Source: Candidatus Aminicenantota bacterium (lineage in GTDB: Bacteria > Acidobacteriota > Aminicenantia > UBA2199). From it: 51,449 bases of DNA. This document shows positions 34,714-42,765 of this stretch, one piece after another. Made by a program: the position numbers and the translations under genes. The notes below the pieces were generated by a model. The model was not told the DNA's origin. It saw only the letters and a program-made list of their open reading frames with translations, and did no database searches. The stretch covers positions 4,740-56,188 of the forward strand of contig WVZO01000713.1 of the NCBI GenBank assembly GCA_011772425.1. The letters run 5' to 3'. Every line of letters begins with the position of its first letter. Positions within the stretch are counted from its first letter, which is position 1.

Positions 34714-35231
34714 GCTTAATGCGTATTGGTAAAATGAAAAAGATGAAGGAAACAGCGCTGGGATGCGATACTGTCACAGCCTTGTTAAGCCGGTACCAGG
34801 ACAATGAACTGGACCGGGACATGCAGGTGAAAATCAACACCCATTTACTGGAGTGTGATGCCTGCAGGAAAGAACTGGAGTCCCTGGAACAGGTGACTCA
34901 CCAGGTAAAGCAGCTGCCGGAAGTGGATACCGCCGTTAATTTTACGGCTGTGGTGATGGAAACAATAATAGAGAAAGAAGAAGAAAAAATCCGGTGGTTT
35001 AAATTACCTTCGCTGGCATACTCCTTTGTTTTTATTCTTTTTTTGCTCCTGGGTGTCTGGTTCAACAGCAGCCTGGGTAATATCAACGGCGGTTCGCCTC
35101 AAAATCAACCCGAGACGTATATGGCCCAACTGCTGACGGAAAGTCAAAATTTACGCTTGATTAATGTCCAGGAGATCGCAATGGAGCTGCTGGATATCGG
35201 GAATGGTAATGGAGCAACTCATGAAAAATAA
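34710..35231 (+). CDS. Anti-sigma factor with zinc-finger domain and one membrane span
   Basis: About 173 residues. The N-terminal part has the anti-sigma zinc-finger pattern: CDTVTALLSRYQDNELD, then HLLECDACRKEL with the H-x-x-x-C-x-x-C motif. A membrane span LAYSFVFILFLLLGVWF lies at about residues 103-120, followed by a short outer part ending near NGNGATHEK. It should hold the sigma factor at the membrane until a signal triggers release. GTG 34710 overlaps the sigma stop; ATG 34719 with GAGG eight bases upstream is an equally good start. The next gene begins inside its 3' end. Confidence 0.85.
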   Translation: MSLMRIGKMKKMKETALGCDTVTALLSRYQDNELDRDMQVKINTHLLECDACRKELESLEQVTHQVKQLPEVDTAVNFTAVVMETIIEKEEEKIRWFKLPSLAYSFVFILFLLLGVWFNSSLGNINGGSPQNQPETYMAQLLTESQNLRLINVQEIAMELLDIGNGNGATHEK

Positions 35232-35730
35232 ATGGCTGAAGATTATCCTGGCTGCCTCGCTTGCCTTAAACCTGGCGTTTGTGTCCTCGACAATCTACCG
35301 GAAAGTTACTGACCGGCAGAAGGCGGGAAAAACCGGGAACGAACATAAACAGGAAACACCCTTCAAATCCGAATTTAACCTCAAAGAAGACCAAAAAACA
35401 GGAATAAAAAAAATTATAAGAGAATTCAAAATGAATCTCCTGAAATACAAGCAGGATATCCTGGATAAACGCATTGACATCATCGAGGCGATGAGCGAGA
35501 CCGAGTTCAATCCCGATGACATCGATACCAAAACCAAAGAGTTGAACCGATTGGAAAATGAATTGAACGTGCTGTTTGTGGAGGCCCTGATTCAAATCAA
35601 CGCGCTCCTGGAACCGGAACAGCGGCTCAAATTTCTTTATAGATTGAGCAGGAACTGGTTTTTTATTGAAAAAAAATATAAAACCAGACCAGGAAGAAGA
35701 GCCTTTCAACAAGGAGGAACCCATGATTAA
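35221..35730 (+). CDS. Spy/CpxP-like periplasmic protein, first copy
   Basis: About 169 residues with a signal anchor (MKNKWLKIILAASLALNLAF). The helical body has KEDQKTGIKKIIREFKMNLL and, near the end, LLEPEQRLKFLYRLSRNWF, the L-x-P-x-Q element of the Spy/CpxP (LTxxQ) group. These proteins bind unfolded protein or metals in the periplasm and often feed back to the stress regulator. ATG 35221 has GGAG seven bases upstream and overlaps the anti-sigma stop by 11 bases. Being bound to the membrane by its anchor, it may act as a sensor for the anti-sigma factor. Confidence 0.68.
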   Translation: MKNKWLKIILAASLALNLAFVSSTIYRKVTDRQKAGKTGNEHKQETPFKSEFNLKEDQKTGIKKIIREFKMNLLKYKQDILDKRIDIIEAMSETEFNPDDIDTKTKELNRLENELNVLFVEALIQINALLEPEQRLKFLYRLSRNWFFIEKKYKTRPGRRAFQQGGTHD

Positions 35731-36298
35731 ATGTAAACATACCAGAGTGTCCGGGAGAATGATCACTCTTTTTCTGATCATTTTGTTTTTTCAACCGGCG
35801 CTGACCGTGTCCCCTGGAGATAAGAATAAAAAAGAGAAAGAGGATACCCTCCGACAAGTCAAACATTTGTTGTTCCTGACGAAAAACAACCTGTATGATG
35901 GCCGCTTGCTCCTGCAATTAAAGGATAAAATCGGACTGACCGAAGAGCAGGAAAAGAAAATAGAAGATTTGATGCTGGAGCATGAGGCATTTTCCATTCG
36001 CACCAGCGCGGAAATAAAAATTAAAGAATTGCAATTTGCTTCTTACCTGAAATCAAAGGCAAAGAAAATAGACCGAAAGCAAATGGAACGCCACATCCGG
36101 GAGATCAGCAGCGAAAAAACCAATATGATCGTTCGTTATATGAATTACCTCCTGGACCTGAGGGAACTGTTGACCCGCCAACAGATGGAAACCCTTCGTC
36201 ATCTGCGCAATCGTAAGTTGCAAGACATCAAAGAAAAATATAAAAAAAGGGAAAAGGAAGATAGAGAAAGAGAAGGGCATCAATCACTAATAATGTGA
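35723..36298 (+). CDS. Spy/CpxP-like periplasmic protein, second copy
   Basis: About 191 residues. A signal peptide (ITLFLIILFFQPALTVS) follows a short basic head. The body is helical with IGLTEEQEKKIEDLMLEHEA and LLTRQQMETLRHLRN, two LTxxQ-like elements. The C-terminus is highly charged (Lys/Arg/Glu). ATG 35723 is chosen because AAGGAGG lies five bases upstream; it overlaps the previous gene by eight bases. Likely a soluble chaperone-like partner in the same stress operon. Confidence 0.68.
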   Translation: MIKCKHTRVSGRMITLFLIILFFQPALTVSPGDKNKKEKEDTLRQVKHLLFLTKNNLYDGRLLLQLKDKIGLTEEQEKKIEDLMLEHEAFSIRTSAEIKIKELQFASYLKSKAKKIDRKQMERHIREISSEKTNMIVRYMNYLLDLRELLTRQQMETLRHLRNRKLQDIKEKYKKREKEDREREGHQSLIM

Positions 36299-36385
36299 GG
36301 TTCTAAAAGTAGGGAAAAGAAAATTTTTAAGTGATGCTTAGCCTTTATTGACAGCAATCCAGAATAAGAACTACACTCAAAAATG

Positions 36386-36414
36386 TTGACATTTAAAGCA
36401 AATTGCATTACAAT
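36386..36414 (+). promoter_or_regulatory. Promoter of the NusG-like gene, leaderless
   Basis: TTGACA (36386-36391), 17 bases, TACAAT (36409-36414), then six bases (AACAGC) and ATG 36421. The transcript would begin at the ATG. Confidence 0.7.
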
Positions 36415-36420
36415 AACAGC

Positions 36421-36945
36421 ATGAGTTCATCGGATATTGACACAGCTTCCTGGTTTATTATTAGTACTAAACCGAAGCAGGAATTTATTGCCGAGCAGGC
36501 TTTAAAATCCCTGGGTGCAAAGGTGTACTTGCCTCTCTATTTCAAAAAAGTAAAGAAAAACAAAGAAAAAGTCGAGGTGCTTTCTCCGCTTTTCAGCGGT
36601 TACCTGTTTGCTCAATTCTCTGTGATTGAATTGTATCACAAAGTCCGGTATACTCGTGGAGTAAAGTCAGTACTGGGTAACAACCAATGCTTGTGGACAA
36701 TTCACAACAAAAAAATCGAAGACATCAAGTGCCGGGAGCGAGACGGAATCGTAACCATGAAAACGCGGGAAGAAAAGTTTAGATGTGGAGACAGAATACT
36801 TATCGACGAAGGTGACTTCGATGGCTGGGAAGGAGTTTTTTATGAAGAACTCCCCGATCATCAACGGGCCATCATCATGCTTACCAACGTAAGTTACACA
36901 AGTAAATTGATCGTATTAAAAAAATACCTCAGACGTAAGATGTAG
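36421..36945 (+). CDS. NusG-like specialised antiterminator (RfaH/UpxY/LoaP type)
   Basis: About 174 residues. The NGN domain begins SWFIISTKPKQEFIAEQAL and includes GAKVYLPLYFKK and SPLFSGYLFAQF, then YTRGVKSVLG. A KOW domain follows (FRCGDRILIDEGDFDGWEGVF). Such NusG paralogues ride with RNA polymerase and let it pass early terminators in long polysaccharide operons. Its position right before the Wzz gene and the sugar-nucleotide genes fits this. ATG 36421 is preferred over an upstream TTG at 36403, because the promoter -10 overlaps the latter. The 308-base downstream gap is a probable recruitment leader. Confidence 0.85.
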   Translation: MSSSDIDTASWFIISTKPKQEFIAEQALKSLGAKVYLPLYFKKVKKNKEKVEVLSPLFSGYLFAQFSVIELYHKVRYTRGVKSVLGNNQCLWTIHNKKIEDIKCRERDGIVTMKTREEKFRCGDRILIDEGDFDGWEGVFYEELPDHQRAIIMLTNVSYTSKLIVLKKYLRRKM

Positions 36946-37253
36946 AGGTAGAAGCGGCTTAATCAAAACGAACCGCAGGTTAGTGCGAGTACGTTTAAAC
37001 CAGGAATCTTTACAAAACTAAAATGTAAATCGGTTGCATCGCGCAGCCTGACGGCGTCCGGGTGTAGAGGAGAGGTTATACGCCGAAGGGGAGGGGACTG
37101 CCCGAACCGATTCACCCGACGGGTTTGATGAATCAAACCCCTACGATCGTATTCATCTTACGAAAATGGGCCTATTTTCATGGTGGGGCTTTTCTATTAC
37201 CAATAAATAAGCTATAATAACAGCTTGATATTATGTAAATCCAAGGAGGTTTA
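36946..37253 (+). ncRNA. Structured leader between the antiterminator and the polysaccharide operon
   Basis: Inverted repeats seen: AATCGGTT/AACCGATT (37028-37035 with 37105-37112), enclosing CGGCGT/ACGCCG (37052-37057 with 37080-37085), and a 9-base hairpin GGGTTTGAT/ATCAAACCC (37121-37140). A TATAAT (37213-37218) is the possible promoter of the downstream operon, and AAGGAGG precedes ATG 37254. No U-run follows the last hairpin, so it is not a plain terminator. It could be the RNA or DNA site for the NusG-like protein. Confidence 0.45.
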
Positions 37254-38585
37254 ATGGAGAAACAAGAGGTTTACCATAACAGCGACACCATTGACCTGGT
37301 TCAGTTGGTGAAAGTCCTGCTCAAACGAAAATGGTTGATTGTCCTGGGAACACTGGCGTTCACACTGGCTGCTCTTCTCATTACCCTGGTGCTTCCAAAA
37401 GCTTACCAGAGCGAGGCCTTTATCCGGTTGTCCAGCGGGATGGATATTGACCTGGAAGAAATAAGAGAAATCCAGAAAAAGATAAGAGATGATCTGCAAA
37501 ATGACATGCTGGATAATAATACGCTGCAGAAAAACCTGTTACTAAATGAAGCTCTCCAGGAAAGCAGTCTGATGATGAAAACAGTATCGATCCCTGACTA
37601 CAAGAAGTACGAGTCTCAAATTACCAATCCCTACAAATTTCTTCGGTTTATAGAAATCATGCGAAAAGCTGAAGGTAAAAACGAATACGCTAAATACCTG
37701 GGGGAGTTAACATTGAACATTCGCACTTCCGAAGATATTGCCCAGTGGCTGGAGCCGGTGTATGCCTATTCAAAGAAGGACATGAGCGACCTGGGACAGA
37801 TTTCAAAGGACGTGAAGAATTTTGTCGTGGGAGCAAAGGTGCAGGCTGAACAGCGTTCCCCGCAAACGGCCCGGGCCTTTGTATGGGCAATGGGTAATTT
37901 TATTAAAGATAGTATTCTCTATGGGAAGTTAAACGACTATATCAACGCCCAATTAAACAAAAGCCACTCAGATGCCAAAACCTATGAAAATTACGTAATA
38001 CAGGATGAATTTAAGTTAAAGCAGTTGACACGAAAGCTCAATCACATCCAGGACGTGTTAAAGAAATACCCACAGTCCAGGCAAATGGTTAACCGGGAGT
38101 TGTTCTCGGAACAGTACAGCGGGTATCGGTATCTGTCGCCAGTGGCCCAGATCGTGGGTATTGAATCCCATATTGCCGATATTGAAGAAAACCTCGCCCA
38201 AAACCGGAGAAATCAGGAGATAGAGGAGCTGCGCGCTGAATTCTTCTCCAGGGTCAAAGAAATTCTGGAAAGTAAAACCTTTGGAGTCCCCCTCCTTCAC
38301 CAATGTATGAAATTAAAAGACAGTTTCTTTGCCAGGAAAAATCAGCCCGGGAAAATCAATGATGATGTCGCCCGACAGCTGGCAAATGAACTGGTCAAAG
38401 ATTTTGATAATTTCCGCAACCTCAACGAAGAAATGCAGTTTTTATCCGGCCCCTCTCTGCCCAAAAAACCCATCAAACCCAGGAAAATATTAATTACGGT
38501 TATTTCCTTTATCCTGGGATTCTTTATTTTCGTATTCCTGGCATTTTTTGTGGAATGGTGGGAGAATAATAAGAATAAAATGTAG
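37254..38585 (+). CDS. Wzz-like polysaccharide chain-length determinant
   Basis: This 443-residue protein has two membrane spans at its ends: residues about 25-48 (KWLIVLGTLAFTLAALLITLV) and 415-435 (VISFILGFFIFVFLAFFVEW). A Pro-rich stretch precedes the second (LPKKPIKPRK). The large periplasmic part between them is helical with coiled-coil potential. This is the Wzz / polysaccharide co-polymerase layout without an attached tyrosine kinase. It would set chain length during assembly at the inner membrane. It heads the sugar-nucleotide operon; its stop overlaps the next GTG by one base. No Wzx, Wzy or glycosyltransferase is in the window, so the export machinery must be elsewhere. Confidence 0.85.
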   Translation: MEKQEVYHNSDTIDLVQLVKVLLKRKWLIVLGTLAFTLAALLITLVLPKAYQSEAFIRLSSGMDIDLEEIREIQKKIRDDLQNDMLDNNTLQKNLLLNEALQESSLMMKTVSIPDYKKYESQITNPYKFLRFIEIMRKAEGKNEYAKYLGELTLNIRTSEDIAQWLEPVYAYSKKDMSDLGQISKDVKNFVVGAKVQAEQRSPQTARAFVWAMGNFIKDSILYGKLNDYINAQLNKSHSDAKTYENYVIQDEFKLKQLTRKLNHIQDVLKKYPQSRQMVNRELFSEQYSGYRYLSPVAQIVGIESHIADIEENLAQNRRNQEIEELRAEFFSRVKEILESKTFGVPLLHQCMKLKDSFFARKNQPGKINDDVARQLANELVKDFDNFRNLNEEMQFLSGPSLPKKPIKPRKILITVISFILGFFIFVFLAFFVEWWENNKNKM

Positions 38586-39910
38586 TGAAGGAAATGAAGC
38601 AGGTATTGATTGAGAAAATCAAAAATCGCAGCGTCCTGGTTGGGATTATTGGACTTGGATATGTGGGCCTACCACTGGCCCGTGAATTTCTGAAACATGA
38701 TTTTACCATCCTTGGATTTGACCTGGATAATACAAAAATTGAAATGCTTAACAACGGTAAGAGCTATATCCGTCATATTGAGGAAGATTTTTTAAAGAAG
38801 TACGTGATCCACAGGAAAACGTTCAGTGCCACATCTGATTTCTCCAGGTTGGGAGAAGTGGATGTGATTTTGATTTGTGTTCCTACCCCCCTGGATGACC
38901 ATTACAACCCGGACCTTTCCTATGTACTGAACAGCACCAGGGCCATTGCCGGGAAGTTGAAGAAAGGGCATGTGGTGGTGTTGGAGAGCACCACGTTCCC
39001 CGGTACCACGGAAGAAGAGATGCTGCCCATCCTTGAGAGTACCGGCTTAAAGGTGGGTAAGGATTTTTATTTGGGGTATTCACCGGAGCGCGAAGACCCG
39101 GGTAACAAAGAGTTTGAGACCGGTGACATCCCCAAAGTCGTGAGTGCCGTGACCCGGGATGGCATCGAGGTGCTCACCGCTCTTTACAGCCAGATCGTCA
39201 ACGTCGTACCGGTCTCTTCACCCAAAATCGCAGAAGCTTCAAAGATATTGGAAAATACCTACCGGGCCATCAATATTGCCCTGGTCAATGAGCTAAAAGT
39301 GATTTTCGATCGCATGGGTATTGATGTGTGGGAGGTGATTGAGGCAGCCAGAACCAAACCCTTTGGTTTCCAGGCGTTTTATCCCGGCCCCGGGCTTGGG
39401 GGGCACTGCATCCCCATTGATCCGTTTTACCTGACCTGGAAAGCCAAAGAATACGATATTCATACCCATTTTATTGAACTGGCCGGTGAAATCAACAACA
39501 CCATGCCTTATTATGTCATTGAAAAAATCATGCGGGCATTAAACGCATTGGGCCGTTCACTGGTGGGAGCCAAAATACTGGTAATCGGTGCAGCGTATAA
39601 ACCAAATGTGGACGACATGAGAGAAAGTCCTGCCTTAAAAATAATCGATCTGTTGATTAAAGAAGATGCCCATGTGGAGTATTACGATCCTTATATCCCC
39701 TCCTTACCCAAAACCCGTAAGTTCCAATTCAACTTACAGTCGGTGGACCTGGAAAAAATACAAGACAGTGAATACGATGCAGCCGTTATTGTTACCGATC
39801 ATTCCAATATCGATTATCAACAGGTTTTAAAGAAAGCAAGAATCGTTATCGACACGCGAAATGCATTAAAACAAGAAGGAATAAAAAGTGAAAAAATCTG
39901 GAAAGCCTAG
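38585..39910 (+). CDS. UDP-N-acetyl-hexosamine 6-dehydrogenase (WbpA type)
   Basis: About 441 residues. The Rossmann start is VGIIGLGYVGLPLAREF. The conserved VPTPLDDHYNPDLSY, ESTTFPGTTEE and YSPEREDPGN segments follow, as do the catalytic GPGLGGHCIPIDPFYL with its Cys and the C-terminal GAAYKPNVDDMRESPAL. This is the UDP-GlcNAc/ManNAc dehydrogenase branch (WbpA/WecC/TviB) rather than UDP-glucose dehydrogenase. It oxidises C6 of a UDP-HexNAc with two NAD+. With the next three genes it gives the WbpA-B-D-E set. The start is GTG 38585 or ATG 38594; the latter has AAGGA too close, so coupling to the Wzz stop is likely. Confidence 0.88.
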   Translation: MKEMKQVLIEKIKNRSVLVGIIGLGYVGLPLAREFLKHDFTILGFDLDNTKIEMLNNGKSYIRHIEEDFLKKYVIHRKTFSATSDFSRLGEVDVILICVPTPLDDHYNPDLSYVLNSTRAIAGKLKKGHVVVLESTTFPGTTEEEMLPILESTGLKVGKDFYLGYSPEREDPGNKEFETGDIPKVVSAVTRDGIEVLTALYSQIVNVVPVSSPKIAEASKILENTYRAINIALVNELKVIFDRMGIDVWEVIEAARTKPFGFQAFYPGPGLGGHCIPIDPFYLTWKAKEYDIHTHFIELAGEINNTMPYYVIEKIMRALNALGRSLVGAKILVIGAAYKPNVDDMRESPALKIIDLLIKEDAHVEYYDPYIPSLPKTRKFQFNLQSVDLEKIQDSEYDAAVIVTDHSNIDYQQVLKKARIVIDTRNALKQEGIKSEKIWKA

Positions 39911-39930
39911 AAGAATGCAGCCGCGAAGGA

Positions 39931-39975
39931 ATTTACAATGCGGAAAAAAGCACGAAGTTACACGAAGAAAAGGAT
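39931..39975 (+). repeat. Interspersed cacgaag-type intergenic repeat
   Basis: ATTTACAATGCGG (39931-39943), then A-rich sequence and cacgaag/acacgaag words. Same as 263-300. It sits between two genes of one operon. Confidence 0.55.
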
Positions 39976-39980
39976 AAAGA

Positions 39981-40979
39981 ATGGAAAATGAAAAAAATAT
40001 TGCATTAATTGGCGCCGGGTATTGGGGCCAGAATCATTTAAAAAATTTGCTGGAACTGGGTGTGCTGCACTCTGTCCTGGACCCAAATATTGAAAACATC
40101 CGGCAGAGAAAGGAAGATTTTCCCCATGTTAATTATGTGAAAGATGAAGGTTCTATTTTAAAGAACCCGGAGGTAAAAGCGGTTGTTATTGCTGCACCTG
40201 CTGCACTTCATTTCGAGCTAACCCGGGAATACCTGCTGGCGGGCAAAGACGTCCTGGTGGAAAAACCCCTGGCATTAACTACCGGGGAAGGTTCCCAACT
40301 GGTAGAGATTGCCCGAAGCAAGAACCGCATACTGATGGTGGGGCATATTCTTCAGTACCATCCTGCTGTGATCAAGTTGAAGGAGCTCATCGATGCCGGT
40401 GAACTGGGGGACATTTGCTATATTTATTCCAACCGCTTGAATATCGGCAAATTACGAGCCGAAGAGAATGTGCTCTGGAGTTTTGCTCCCCATGATATTT
40501 CGTTAATATTGATGTTATTAAACGGCCAGGAACCGGTGCATGTGGATGCCCACGGCGGTGCTTATGTAAAATCTGACATTTATGACACCACCCTCACCAT
40601 ACTGGATTTCAAAAACGGGATCAAAAGCCACATTTTTGTCAACTGGCTGCATCCCTTCAAAGAACAAAAACTGGTGGTGGTGGGTAAAGACAAAATGGCA
40701 GTTTTCGATGATGTCAACGGGGAAAAACTCTTGATTTATCCCCATAAAATCGATTTTATCGCAGGGGATATTCCCGTAGCCCGAAAAGCCCAATCCTACC
40801 CTATCCGCTTTGAAATGAAAGAACCCCTCAGAGAGGAATTGCTGCATTTTATCGATTGCCTGGAGAACAGGGAAACCCCGAAAACCGATGGAGAAGAAGG
40901 TTTGAAGGTTTTAAAGGTATTGGAACGAGCAGAAAAACAGTTGAGAATTAGAGGGGATGATGGAGATATAGATGCCTGA
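39981..40979 (+). CDS. Gfo/Idh/MocA dehydrogenase (WbpB/WlbA type)
   Basis: This 332-residue protein has a Rossmann start NIALIGAGYWGQNHLKNL, then VIAAPAALHFELTREYL, the catalytic VEKPLAL and ILMVGHILQYHPAV, and FAPHDISLILMLL near the active site. WlbA/WbpB proteins oxidise C3 of UDP-GlcNAcA to a 3-keto sugar using NAD+. Its place between the 6-dehydrogenase and the acetyltransferase/aminotransferase genes fits that exactly. AGGA lies six bases before ATG 39981. It overlaps the acetyltransferase gene by eight bases. Confidence 0.88.
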   Translation: MENEKNIALIGAGYWGQNHLKNLLELGVLHSVLDPNIENIRQRKEDFPHVNYVKDEGSILKNPEVKAVVIAAPAALHFELTREYLLAGKDVLVEKPLALTTGEGSQLVEIARSKNRILMVGHILQYHPAVIKLKELIDAGELGDICYIYSNRLNIGKLRAEENVLWSFAPHDISLILMLLNGQEPVHVDAHGGAYVKSDIYDTTLTILDFKNGIKSHIFVNWLHPFKEQKLVVVGKDKMAVFDDVNGEKLLIYPHKIDFIAGDIPVARKAQSYPIRFEMKEPLREELLHFIDCLENRETPKTDGEEGLKVLKVLERAEKQLRIRGDDGDIDA

Positions 40980-41577
40980 GAAGAAATATTTTGTACATGA
41001 AAGCAGTTATGTGGATGACAATGTGGAAATTGGTGAAGGCACAAAGGTCTGGTATTTTTCTCATATCCAGAGCGGTGCCAGGATCGGGAAAAAGTGTTCC
41101 ATCGGACAGAATGTCAATATAGGGAACAATGTGACCATTGGGAATTATGTAAAGATACAGAATAATGTATCTGTATATGAAGGGGTTGAACTGGAGGATT
41201 ATGTGTTCTGCGGCCCCTCGATGGTGTTTACCAATATTCTTAATCCCCGCAGTGAGTTTCCGCAGCGGGGGACTGAATTTTACCTAAAAACCTTAGTAAA
41301 GAAAAGTGCGTCGTTAGGTGCCAACAGCACCATTTTGTGCGGCACGACGATCGGCAAATATGCGTTTGTGGGAGCCGGGGCAGTGGTGACGCGGGATGTG
41401 CCGGATTACGGCCTGATGTTGGGAACCCCGGCAAAGCTTTTCGGTTGGATGTGTGCCTGTGCCACCAAACTGGACATGACGCCGGACCCGGAATCCGAAG
41501 AAACCGTCGCATGCAAAAAATGCGGCCGGAGATATATAAAAAAAGGCCACAGCGTGACACAAATAGAGAACAAATAA
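40972..41577 (+). CDS. Left-handed beta-helix N-acetyltransferase (WbpD/WlbB type)
   Basis: This 201-residue protein has hexapeptide repeats from residue 15 on (VEIGEGTKVWYFSHIQSGAR, then IGKKCSIGQNVNIGNNVTIG) and a later STILCGTTIGKYAFVGAGAVV stretch. The WYFSHI segment holds a His typical of the WbpD/FdtC acyltransferases. It would acetylate the 3-amino group of UDP-GlcNAc3NA with acetyl-CoA. The C-terminus has paired Cys (CACATKLD, CKKCGRRY), probably a small zinc ribbon. It overlaps the dehydrogenase by eight bases, which supports a joint pathway. Confidence 0.85.
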   Translation: MPEKKYFVHESSYVDDNVEIGEGTKVWYFSHIQSGARIGKKCSIGQNVNIGNNVTIGNYVKIQNNVSVYEGVELEDYVFCGPSMVFTNILNPRSEFPQRGTEFYLKTLVKKSASLGANSTILCGTTIGKYAFVGAGAVVTRDVPDYGLMLGTPAKLFGWMCACATKLDMTPDPESEETVACKKCGRRYIKKGHSVTQIENK

Positions 41578-41617
41578 CAGGAGAAATAACGGCGAAAAAG
41601 TAAGGAGACCGAAAAAA

Positions 41618-42724
41618 ATGGAATTTATCGATCTACATATGCAGCAGGAGCGAATCAGGGATAAGATCGAAGCGAACATTAAGAAGGTATTGGACCATGG
41701 CAAATACATCATGGGCCCGGAAATAGAGAAGCTGGAGAAAAAACTGGCCGGTTATGTCGGGATCCGGTATGCCGTGGGAGTGGCCAGCGGCACGGATGCG
41801 CTGCTTATGGCTTTAATGACGTATAATATCGGCCCCGGTGATGCGGTATTTACGTCTCCTTTTACGTTTATAGCCACCGCAGAGGTGATTCAACTCCTGG
41901 GGGCTACACCGGTGTTTGTGGATATCCAGCCGGATACCTTTAATATCGATCCGGAAAAATTAGAAACCGTGATCAGGGAAACCGCGGGGCAAGGCCAATT
42001 AAACACCAAAGGAATTATTCCTGTGGACCTTTTTGGTCAGCCTGCCGATTATGATGAAATCAATGCCGTTGCCAGAAAGTATAATCTTTTTGTGCTGCAG
42101 GATGCTGCCCAGAGTTTTGGGGCCTCATATAAAGGCGCAAAAGCGTGTTCTCATGGAGATGTGGCTGCCACCAGCTTTTTCCCTGCCAAACCCCTGGGCT
42201 GTTACGGTGATGGTGGTATGGTATTTACCGATAACCCGGGAATCCATGACAAATTGATTTCCATCCGGGTTCACGGCAAAGGTACCAATAAATACGATAA
42301 TATCCGAGTAGGGATTAATGGCCGGTTGGACACCATCCAGGCAGCGGTTTTACTGGCAAAACTGGAAATATTTGCTGAAGAAATCCAACTGCGGCAGGAA
42401 GTGGCCAAACGGTACAGTGATGGCCTAAAAGATTTTGTAACTGTACCTTTAGTGAAAGAATACAATATCTCGGCATGGGCACAGTATTCTATCTTGCACC
42501 CCCAGCGGGATGCAGTGATTGCCAGGTTAAAGGAGCAGAATATCCCCACGGCGATTTATTATCCGCTTCCTCTTCACCTACAAGAAGCCTTTACTCACCT
42601 GGGGTATAAAAAAGGTGATTTTCCCATAAGCGAGAAAACCGCACAAGAAATTTTCAGTATACCTATGCATCCGTATCTGGATATAGAAGACCAGGAGAAG
42701 ATTATGGAGATAATCGCTCAGTAG
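41618..42724 (+). CDS. PLP-dependent sugar aminotransferase (DegT/WbpE type)
   Basis: This 368-residue protein belongs to the DegT/DnrJ/EryC1/StrS family. It shows KLAGYVGIRYAVGVASGTDAL, VFTSPFTFIATAEVIQLLGA, VLQDAAQSFGASYKG with the PLP-stacking region, and SFFPAKPLGCYGDGG whose Lys should bind PLP. VRVHGKG-like RVHGKGTNKYDN and GINGRLDTIQAAVLLAKL are also typical. WbpE converts the 3-keto sugar to the 3-amino sugar with glutamate. With the three preceding genes it completes UDP-GlcNAc(3NAc)A synthesis. AAGGAG lies nine bases before ATG 41618. Its stop codon lies within a 7-base tandem repeat. Confidence 0.9.
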   Translation: MEFIDLHMQQERIRDKIEANIKKVLDHGKYIMGPEIEKLEKKLAGYVGIRYAVGVASGTDALLMALMTYNIGPGDAVFTSPFTFIATAEVIQLLGATPVFVDIQPDTFNIDPEKLETVIRETAGQGQLNTKGIIPVDLFGQPADYDEINAVARKYNLFVLQDAAQSFGASYKGAKACSHGDVAATSFFPAKPLGCYGDGGMVFTDNPGIHDKLISIRVHGKGTNKYDNIRVGINGRLDTIQAAVLLAKLEIFAEEIQLRQEVAKRYSDGLKDFVTVPLVKEYNISAWAQYSILHPQRDAVIARLKEQNIPTAIYYPLPLHLQEAFTHLGYKKGDFPISEKTAQEIFSIPMHPYLDIEDQEKIMEIIAQ

Positions 42725-42748
42725 GAAGTAGGAAGTAGGAAGTAGGAA
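42721..42748 (+). repeat. (GTAGGAA)4 tandem repeat over a stop codon
   Basis: Four exact copies of a 7-base unit cover the aminotransferase stop (42722-42724) and most of the gap before the next gene. A change in copy number would move the spacing but not the reading frame of either gene. Confidence 0.8.
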
Positions 42749-42765
42749 GAAAAGAAGAGGCAAAA

